Shown here: positions 34,366 through 41,373 of the stretch, one piece after another
Numbering within the stretch: the stretch's first letter is position 1
How the letters are laid out: every line of letters starts with the position of its first letter
Notes under the pieces: generated by a model
What the model was told of the DNA's origin: nothing
Seen by the model: only the letters and a program-made list of their open reading frames with translations
Databases searched by the model: none
Program-made: the position numbers and the translations under genes
NCBI GenBank assembly: GCA_031274955.1
Contig: JAISPQ010000243.1
Location: 1 to 41,373, forward strand
Direction of reading: 5' to 3'
Length of the DNA stretch: 41,373 nt
DNA from: Rhodanobacter sp.
GTDB taxonomy: Bacteria > Pseudomonadota > Gammaproteobacteria > Xanthomonadales > Rhodanobacteraceae

Positions 34366-35829
34366 CAGCTCACTCAATCCTTCAGCCACCCCATCCGCAC
34401 CGACCCTGAGCAGCTTGAGGGTATTCGTGCCGCCGTGCTGACCCGTGTGATCGCCGATGGTGACGATCACGCGATCCTCAACGGCGAGTGAGCCGAGCGT
34501 AAACAGATGACGGATTGCATCGCGCGCGGTCTGTGTGGGACCGACGCCGCGCGCATCGAACTCGACCGGATGCACATCGCGATACAGCAGCATGCGGCGA
34601 CGCGCCGATGCGTTGCGCGACAGTGCATAGATCGGCACCGTCGAGCGATAACGCGACAGCCATTGCGCCGTCGCGCCGCTCTCGGTCAACGCGACGATCG
34701 CGCGCACACCGACCTGCCCGGCCATGAACATCGCGGCGAGCGCGATCGCTTGATCGGTGCGATCCAGCCGATGCGCGCCGGGGCTCAGATCCTCGGTCGG
34801 CACGAACTGGCGCTCGGCACCCAGGCATACGCGGCGCATCGCGGCGACGGCCTTGTCGGGATGCTTGCCGGCCGCGGTTTCCTGCGACAGCATCACCGCG
34901 TCGGTGCCGTCGATCACCGCATTGGCGACATCGAGCACTTCGGCGCGCGTGGGAATCGGCGATTCGACCATCGACTGCATCATCTGCGTGGCCGTAATCA
35001 CGATGCGGCTCTGCGCGAGCGCGGCGCGGATGATCTTTTTCTGCAAGCCCGGCAGTTCGGCATCGCCGATTTCCACACCCAGATCGCCGCGCGCGACCAT
35101 CACCGCGTCGGACACCTCGATGATATCGATGAGATTATCGATCGCTTCGGCGCGTTCGATCTTCGCGACCAGCGACGCGGTGCCGCCAGCTTCGCGCAGC
35201 AGTGCGCGCGCCTGCTCGACGTCATCCGCCGTCTTCACGAACGATACCGCGAGAAAATCCGCATCCAGTTCGGCGGCAAGCTTGATGTCGGCACGATCCT
35301 TGTCCGACAACGCGGCGACGGTGAGGCCGCCACCGAGCCGATTGATGCCCTTGCGATCGGAAAGCTGGCCGCCGATGAGTACGCAGCAGGCGATTTGCCG
35401 GTCGCGCACGTCGCTCACTTCGAGCGAAATCAGGCCATCGTCGAGCAACAATACGTCGCCGGGTCTCACGTCGCGCCATAGATCGTGGTAACTGACGCCC
35501 ACGCGCGTCACATCGCCGGCCGGTGCATCCGCACGGCAATCCAGTGTGAACGCTTGATTCGGTTCGAGCCGGACCGGACCGTTCGCGAAACGTTCAGCGC
35601 GAATCTTTGGCCCTTGCAGATCGGCGAGCACGCCGACCTCTTTGCCCAGTTCCGCGGCCGCCTCACGCACGGCGGCGGCGCGCTGGCGATGGTCGTCGGC
35701 GGTGCCGTGCGAGAGATTCAGGCGCACTACATCCACGCCTTCGGCGATGAGGCGCGTCAGCGCGCCCGGCGCGTCGGTGGCCGGCCCCAATGTAGCGATG
35801 ATCTTGGTACGGCGAAGCTGTTCTTGCAC
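34363..35829 (-). CDS. pyk: Pyruvate kinase
   Basis: LRRTKIIATLGPATDAPGALTRLIAEGVDVVRLNLSHG..LADLQGPKIRAERF..MVARGDLGVEIG..TATQMMQSMVESPIPTRAEVLDVANAVIDGTDAVMLSQETAAGKHP; GTG start at 35829. Confidence 0.95.
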   Translation of the reverse strand: MQEQLRRTKIIATLGPATDAPGALTRLIAEGVDVVRLNLSHGTADDHRQRAAAVREAAAELGKEVGVLADLQGPKIRAERFANGPVRLEPNQAFTLDCRADAPAGDVTRVGVSYHDLWRDVRPGDVLLLDDGLISLEVSDVRDRQIACCVLIGGQLSDRKGINRLGGGLTVAALSDKDRADIKLAAELDADFLAVSFVKTADDVEQARALLREAGGTASLVAKIERAEAIDNLIDIIEVSDAVMVARGDLGVEIGDAELPGLQKKIIRAALAQSRIVITATQMMQSMVESPIPTRAEVLDVANAVIDGTDAVMLSQETAAGKHPDKAVAAMRRVCLGAERQFVPTEDLSPGAHRLDRTDQAIALAAMFMAGQVGVRAIVALTESGATAQWLSRYRSTVPIYALSRNASARRRMLLYRDVHPVEFDARGVGPTQTARDAIRHLFTLGSLAVEDRVIVTIGDHTGQHGGTNTLKLLRVGADGVAEGLSEL

Positions 35830-36098
35830 GTGCGCGTCTCCGGTGATGTCGATGTCGTCGCCATCGAGTTTTCGATCACCCCCGATCAAAAGCCCTTCGG
35901 GGGCAGGAAAAGAACTGCTACATGTTATCGGTTCCGGGGCGCAAGCCGGCAGCCATTGCGCATACAAGCGCTGGAGCCTGCGGCGGCCAGCGAATACCCA
36001 TCCGGGCCCCCCATGCACAAGACCCTCAGGTCATCCCCCGCTGGAAGCTTGACGCATCAGAACATCCCTGTATAGCGGTTTGTCCACCTGCGCCGGTA

Positions 36099-36152
36099 AG
36101 AGCCGGTCTACTATCTTCCAGCGCGGGTGGCGGGAAATAGTAGACCGGCTCT
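36099..36152 (-). terminator. Long perfect hairpin downstream of leuA (terminator-like but no U-tract)
   Basis: AGAGCCGGTCTACTAT ... ATAGTAGACCGGCTCT, 16-bp perfect arms, extended inward by TTCC/GGAA. Confidence 0.55.
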
Positions 36153-36161
36153 AATGCAATG

Positions 36162-37850
36162 CTATGCCGCCTGATGTGTCGCGTCGATGGCAAGGCTCAT
36201 GCGGTTGATGCCGCTCACCACCGCCCTGATCGAGGCGGTGACGATATTGTTGTGGATGCCGACGCCGTAGCATTCGCGCTGACCCGTGTGCGCCAATTCT
36301 ATGAAAGCCGTGGCTTTGGCATTGCCGCCGTCTCCGCTGATGCTCATCGAGCGTTCCTCGTAGCTGCGTACCTGCACCGAGATGCCAACACCACGCAAGG
36401 CATGCACAACAGCGTCGATGGGGCCGTTACCTTTGCCCGTGAGGAGGTGTGTCGTGCCGCCGATTTCAACCGTCAGGTTGATGCCTTGCGCCTTACCCTG
36501 CTCGAACAAATGGTGCTCGATATACTTTACCGGCGCGGTCGTGTCGAGGTAAGTGTGTGAAAAAAGTCGCCAGATATCGGCGGCACTCATTTCGCGGCCA
36601 CTGGCATCGGTCGCGCGCTGGACGACGCCGGCGAATTCAACTTGTAGGCGGCGCGGCATGACGATACCGTAGCCGGTTTCCAGAAGATAAGCGATACCGC
36701 CCTTGCCCGACTGGCTGTTCACCCGGATGACCGAATCGTAACTGCGGCCAAGATCGGCGGGGTCGATCGGCAGATAGGGGATGTTCCACGGCATATCCGT
36801 CTTTTGGGCGGCGAAACCTTTTTTGATCGCATCTTGGTGAGAGCCGGAGAAAGCGGTGAAAACAAGATCGCCCACATAGGGATGGCGCGGATGGATCGGC
36901 AGTTGGGTACAGTCCTCGAACTCACGCGCGATGGCGTTGATGTCCGAGAAATCCAGGCCAGGAGCAACACCTTGGGAATACATGTTGAGCGCGAGCGTGA
37001 CCAGATCAACATTTCCAGTCCGCTCGCCGTTACCGAATAAGCAGCCCTCGACGCGATCGGCGCCGGCCATCATACCCATCTCGGCGGCGGCCACCGCGGT
37101 ACCGCGGTCGTTGTGCGGATGGAGGCTAATGAGCACGCTGTCGCGACGGTCGAGATGGCGATGCATCCATTCGATCTGGTCGGCGTAGATGTTGGGCGTC
37201 GTCAATTCAACCGTGGTCGGCAAGTTGAGGATCACTTTGTTCTGTGGCGTCGCGTCCCACGCTTGGGTCACGGCATTGCAAATCTCCAGTGCGAAGTCCA
37301 GTTCGGTGCCGGTGAAGGTTTCCGGACTGTATTGAAGTTGAATCTCCGTCTCCGGCATCCGCGCGGCGAGTTCTTTAATAAACTTCACACTGGTGACAGC
37401 CATGGCGACGACTTGGGCGTGGCTCATGTTGAAAACGATGTCGCGGAAGGGTTTGGAGGTGGCGTTATAGACATGCACGATGGCCCGTCGCGCACCTTGG
37501 AGCGACTCGAAGGTACGGCGGATCAAATGCTCGCGCGCCTGCGTGAGCACCTCGATGGAGACATCGTCCGGAATGCACTTTTCTTCGATGAGCCGGCGCA
37601 CGAAAGCGAATTCGGTTTCCGAGGCCGAAGGAAAGGCTACCTCGATCTCTTTGAGACCGATATCACAGAGCATCTTGAACATGCGTAACTTGCGATTGAC
37701 GTTCATCGGCTCGAACAGCGCCTGATTGCCGTCACGCAGATCGGTGCTCATCCAGACCGGCGGTTTGTCGATGACGCGATTTGGCCATTGCCGGTCGGTG
37801 AGGCCAACCGGCGGGAAGGATAAGTATTTAGTGGACGGGTTCTTCAACAC
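36162..37850 (-). CDS. leuA: 2-isopropylmalate synthase
   Basis: NPSTKYLSFPPVGLTDRQWPNRVIDKPPVWMSTDLRDGNQALFEPMN..LHPHNDRGTAVAAAEMGMMAGADRVEGCLFGNGERTGNVDLVTLALN; GTG start at 37850. Confidence 0.96.
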   Translation of the reverse strand: MLKNPSTKYLSFPPVGLTDRQWPNRVIDKPPVWMSTDLRDGNQALFEPMNVNRKLRMFKMLCDIGLKEIEVAFPSASETEFAFVRRLIEEKCIPDDVSIEVLTQAREHLIRRTFESLQGARRAIVHVYNATSKPFRDIVFNMSHAQVVAMAVTSVKFIKELAARMPETEIQLQYSPETFTGTELDFALEICNAVTQAWDATPQNKVILNLPTTVELTTPNIYADQIEWMHRHLDRRDSVLISLHPHNDRGTAVAAAEMGMMAGADRVEGCLFGNGERTGNVDLVTLALNMYSQGVAPGLDFSDINAIAREFEDCTQLPIHPRHPYVGDLVFTAFSGSHQDAIKKGFAAQKTDMPWNIPYLPIDPADLGRSYDSVIRVNSQSGKGGIAYLLETGYGIVMPRRLQVEFAGVVQRATDASGREMSAADIWRLFSHTYLDTTAPVKYIEHHLFEQGKAQGINLTVEIGGTTHLLTGKGNGPIDAVVHALRGVGISVQVRSYEERSMSISGDGGNAKATAFIELAHTGQRECYGVGIHNNIVTASIRAVVSGINRMSLAIDATHQAA

Positions 37851-37975
37851 GGTGTTGCTCCTTGATAGGATTGCGTATGCTAAGGCAGTGTTGTTGAAAT
37901 ATGCTTGCGTTTTATGGGCTTGATGTATGATTGTCCGCAATAAATTACTTTTTTTTGCATTCTTGGGGGCTTTCT

Positions 37976-38437
37976 ATGGGGATTGATCGTTACGACCGAC
38001 GGATTCTTGCCATCCTGCAAGAGGATGGCCGCCTTAGCAATCAAGACTTGGCTGAACAGATCGGCCTGTCGCCTTCGCCCTGTCTGCGCCGGGTCAGGGC
38101 GCTGGAAGAAGCCGGTTTCCTGATCGGCTACCGCGCCTTGGTCGATCCCAAGATGGTGGGTCTGACGTTGATGGCGCTCATCCATATCTCAATGGATCAA
38201 CACACACCGGAGCGCTTCGATACCTTCGAGAAGGCAGTGAAAGAAATACCCGAAGTGCTCGAATGCCTGCTCGTCACCGGCCAGGACGCCGATTACCAGC
38301 TCAAAGTGGTGGTGAAGGACATGGAAGCGTATCAGGCGTTGTTGTTGAACCGCATCACGCGCATCAAAGGCGTTACTGGCGTGCATTCCAGTTTCGTGCT
38401 GCGCCGCGTGGTGGATAAGACCGCACTGCCGCTTTGA
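37976..38437 (+). CDS. Lrp/AsnC-family transcriptional regulator
   Basis: MGIDRYDRRILAILQEDGRLSNQDLAEQIGLSPSPCLRRVRALEEAGFLIGYRALVDPKMVGLTLMALIHISM; C-terminal RAM-like domain; divergent from leuA. Confidence 0.93.
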   Translation: MGIDRYDRRILAILQEDGRLSNQDLAEQIGLSPSPCLRRVRALEEAGFLIGYRALVDPKMVGLTLMALIHISMDQHTPERFDTFEKAVKEIPEVLECLLVTGQDADYQLKVVVKDMEAYQALLLNRITRIKGVTGVHSSFVLRRVVDKTALPL

Positions 38438-38621
38438 TTGTGCGGCACAACAATCGCTGCCGTTATCGCTTGCCGTGCCGGCGCGATAGCGTTTGGGCTC
38501 CTGCCGGCGAAGATGGAAAAAAGTCACTTCGCTGTCGGCCAGCACTGCTAGAATTCCGCTCCTGTCTGGTATGACTGTGGCATTGAGCGCGCGTACCGAC
38601 TCTCCGAAAACATACCCTGAC

Positions 38622-39944
38622 ATGATCGAACTTTGGCGCCGTTGTCTTTCCCGGCTGGAGACGGAATTCAGCACGGAAGACATTCATACTTATCTGGCGC
38701 CTCTGCAAGCCGGAGGAGACACCTCGCGAGTCGTGCTGTGGGCGCCGAACGCTTACACGATGGACATCGTGCGCGAGCGCTTTCTGGAGCGCATCGGTGT
38801 AGTGCTGGAACATCTGGGCGGCGCACCGATTGCCGTGGATGTGCAGGTCGGTACGCGCATTCCCGCCGCGTCAATGGTGCGTGAAACGATGCGCGATGCC
38901 AGGCCGATACCTGAACGTGCGTTCGAGTCGAACATCGATCCGCACTACACCTTCGAAAATTTCGTCGAGGGCAAATCCAACCAACTAGGCAAAGCCGCAG
39001 CCACGCAAGTCGCGATGAACCCCGGACAAGCTTATAACCCGCTGCTGTTGTACGGCGGCACCGGTCTGGGCAAAACGCATCTGATGCACGCCGCCGGCAA
39101 TCTGATGTGTGCGAACCGTCCGGACACGAAAGTGTTGTATCTGCGCTCCGAACAGTTCGTCAGCGGCATGGTGCGCGCGTTGCAGCAGAAGAGCATGGAC
39201 GAGTTCAAGCGGCGGTTCCGCAGTGTGGATGCGCTGCTGATCGACGATATCCAATTCTTCGCCGGCAAGAATTCCACACAGGAAGAGTTCTTTCACACCT
39301 TCAATGCACTGTTCGAAGGCAAACAGCAGATCATCCTGACCTGTGACCGTTATCCCAAGGAAGTGGAAAATCTCGAACCGCGCTTGAAGTCGCGGCTCGG
39401 CTGGGGTCTGTCGGTAGCGATCGAACCGCCCGACTTCGAAACGCGTGCGGCGATCGTATTGGCGAAGGCACAAGCCAAGGGCATAGAACTACCCGAAGAA
39501 GTCGCTGTACTGATAGCCAAACGCATGCGTTCTAATGTGCGCGATCTGGAAGGCGCGCTCAATACGCTGGTCGCGCGTGCGAATTTTGAAGGGCGATTGA
39601 TCTCACTAGCGTTCGCACAGGAAACCCTGCGCGATCTCTTGACCGTGCATGCGCAAGCGATCACGATCCCCAATATTCAGAAGACCGTGGCAGACTACTA
39701 TCAGTTACGGCTGACGGATCTGTTGTCGAAGAAACGTAGCCGTTCGATCGCGCGTCCGCGCCAGATGGCGATGGCGCTTGCCAAGGAACTGACCGAACAC
39801 AGCTTGCCGGAGATCGGCGATGCGTTCGGCGGTCGCGATCATACGACGGTATTGCATGCCTGCCGCACGATCCACGATCTGCGCGAAACCGACGGAAAGC
39901 TGCGGCAGGACTGGGAAAAACTGATACGCGTACTGACAGAATGA
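38622..39944 (+). CDS. dnaA: Chromosomal replication initiator protein DnaA
   Basis: [112 protein letters not shown]. Confidence 0.98.
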   Translation: MIELWRRCLSRLETEFSTEDIHTYLAPLQAGGDTSRVVLWAPNAYTMDIVRERFLERIGVVLEHLGGAPIAVDVQVGTRIPAASMVRETMRDARPIPERAFESNIDPHYTFENFVEGKSNQLGKAAATQVAMNPGQAYNPLLLYGGTGLGKTHLMHAAGNLMCANRPDTKVLYLRSEQFVSGMVRALQQKSMDEFKRRFRSVDALLIDDIQFFAGKNSTQEEFFHTFNALFEGKQQIILTCDRYPKEVENLEPRLKSRLGWGLSVAIEPPDFETRAAIVLAKAQAKGIELPEEVAVLIAKRMRSNVRDLEGALNTLVARANFEGRLISLAFAQETLRDLLTVHAQAITIPNIQKTVADYYQLRLTDLLSKKRSRSIARPRQMAMALAKELTEHSLPEIGDAFGGRDHTTVLHACRTIHDLRETDGKLRQDWEKLIRVLTE

Positions 39945-40172
39945 AGGAATGGGGAAACAAGGCCATGAATCCTGTGGACAATTTGTGCAGGACGTGCAAC
40001 ATGGATCTTATCCACAGACGATCCACACGCCTTGGGAGCGCTTTTCCAAAGGCTTATTGCCATATAAGACATTGAAAACAAACGGTTTTTATGGAAAATC
40101 TCTATTTTCCACAGGACCTACAACAAACAAACAATCTACTTAAAAAAAGCATAAAAGCTAAGGTGATGCGTC
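39945..40172. other. oriC: Candidate oriC (dnaA-dnaN intergenic region)
   Basis: DnaA-box-like TGTGGACAA (39973-39981), TTATCCACA (40008-40016) and TTTTCCACA (40105-40113), plus an AT-rich stretch at about 40070-40160. Confidence 0.65.
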
Positions 40173-41273
40173 ATGCGATTCAGTATTCAACGTGAAGCGT
40201 TTCTCAAACGACTCCAACAAGTGGTGGGGGTTGTCGAGCGGCGACAGACACTTCCGGTTCTGGCCAACCTGTTGGTTGTCGTGGACGCGAACGGCGTTAC
40301 CCTGACCGGTACCGATCTGGAAGTGGAGATGTCGGCACGCACCGAAGCGGACGATCTGGATGCCGGCGAAATCACCATTCCCGCACGCAAACTGTTCGAC
40401 ATCTGCCGTGCATTGCCGGATGGCTGTCAGATCAAGCTCGAAAAGAACGGCGAGCGCATGATGCTCAACGCAGGCCGTAGCCGATTCACATTGGCAACGC
40501 TGCCGGCCACTGAATTTCCGGTCATCGAAAACATTGAACTGATTGAGCGTGTCCGTCTGCCGGAAGCAACCCTGAAATCGTTGATCGAGCGCACCAGTTT
40601 CGCGATGGCGCATCAGGACGTCCGCTATTACCTCAACGGCATGCTCCTGGATCTGTGCGACCATACGTTACGCTGTGTGGCAACCGATGGACATCGCCTG
40701 GCGCTGGCGGAGACTCCTATTGAGAACAAGCTGGACGCATCGCGGCAAGTGATCGTGCCGCGCAAGGGCATCGCGGAATTGCAGGGTTTGTTGGAAGCAG
40801 GTGAGGGCGAGGTTGAACTGGAGTTCGCGCGCAATCATCTGCGCGTGCGCCGCGATGGCGTAATGTTCACGTCCAAGCTGATCGATGGACGTTTCCCGGA
40901 TTACGAAGCCGTGATTCCGATCGGCGCAAATAAGGAAGTGCGGGTGCAGCGCGACGACCTGCGCTCGGCACTGCAACGCGCGGCGATCCTCTCGAATGAG
41001 AAATACCGCGGCGTGAAGCTCGAAGTCGATCCGAACCGGCTGCGTATCGTCGCGCACAATCCCGAGCAGGAAGAAGCCACCGAAGAAGTCGAGGCCAAAA
41101 CCGTAGTCGCTGAATTAAGCGTAGGCTTCAATGTGAACTATCTACTGGACGCACTGAGTGCGATTGCCAGCGATGAAGTACTGCTATGCCTGCGCGATAG
41201 CCAGTCGAGTTGCCTCATGCGCAAGCCCGATGCGGACGATACACGGCATGTCATCATGCCGCTGCGGCTCTGA
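40173..41273 (+). CDS. dnaN: DNA polymerase III beta subunit (sliding clamp)
   Basis: MRFSIQREAFLKRLQQVVGVVERRQTLPVLANLLV..TDLEVEM..CVATDGHRLALAE..SKLIDGRFPDYEAVIP..LLCLRDSQSSCLMRKPDADDTRHVIMPLRL. Confidence 0.98.
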   Translation: MRFSIQREAFLKRLQQVVGVVERRQTLPVLANLLVVVDANGVTLTGTDLEVEMSARTEADDLDAGEITIPARKLFDICRALPDGCQIKLEKNGERMMLNAGRSRFTLATLPATEFPVIENIELIERVRLPEATLKSLIERTSFAMAHQDVRYYLNGMLLDLCDHTLRCVATDGHRLALAETPIENKLDASRQVIVPRKGIAELQGLLEAGEGEVELEFARNHLRVRRDGVMFTSKLIDGRFPDYEAVIPIGANKEVRVQRDDLRSALQRAAILSNEKYRGVKLEVDPNRLRIVAHNPEQEEATEEVEAKTVVAELSVGFNVNYLLDALSAIASDEVLLCLRDSQSSCLMRKPDADDTRHVIMPLRL

Positions 41274-41373
41274 TCCGTTCCGGCAATCCTATCCGAACAG
41301 GTTCCGGAGCGGTCCGTAAACGAATGTTAGTCTTACCCCATGAAATTGCTGAAGTGCCCTTCGCGTCGAGCAT

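Noticed and set aside
24207-35481. Long opposite-strand ORFs over queA, the kinase, plsB, pyk and others (e.g. 26219..27154, 30295..31338, 34507..35481)
   Set aside because: Antisense to clearly assigned conserved genes; composition is that of shadow ORFs.
41281-41373. Start of recF after dnaN
   Set aside because: Expected from common gene order, but the remaining bases do not give a recognisable RecF N-terminus.

Overview
The window is a GC-rich, gammaproteobacterial-looking (probably Xanthomonadales-like) chromosomal segment that ends at dnaA-dnaN and a candidate oriC. Its dominant feature is one uninterrupted minus-strand gene of about 20.9 kb (about 1918..22767, about 6949 aa). The gene encodes a secreted giant protein with a signal peptide, a beta-helix-like head, about 46 cysteine-bearing Ig/invasin-like (Big_1-like) modules, an embedded cassette of seven four-cysteine repeats of about 88 aa, and a C-terminal hydrophobic/Arg-rich sorting-like tail. 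The array carries layered repeats: modules of about 350 bp, a 531-bp AB super-repeat inside the C4 cassette, and an 11-module block duplicated with an offset of about 5.98 kb. The gene is bracketed by a complete zinc alcohol dehydrogenase gene and a decayed same-strand ADH fragment. It is preceded by an SD-led 20-codon leader ORF overlapping its candidate start (ATGA) and by an AT-rich island. The remaining genes are mostly housekeeping: tRNA-Leu(CAG), queA, a DesK/DesR-like two-component pair, a class III aminotransferase, plsB, a lipoprotein, pdxJ, pyk, leuA, an Lrp-family regulator, dnaA and dnaN. Several intergenic elements also look worth checking: a repeat beginning exactly at two stop codons, paired palindromes and a 16-bp perfect hairpin. 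All calls come from reading the sequence and the supplied ORFs; no database searches were run.
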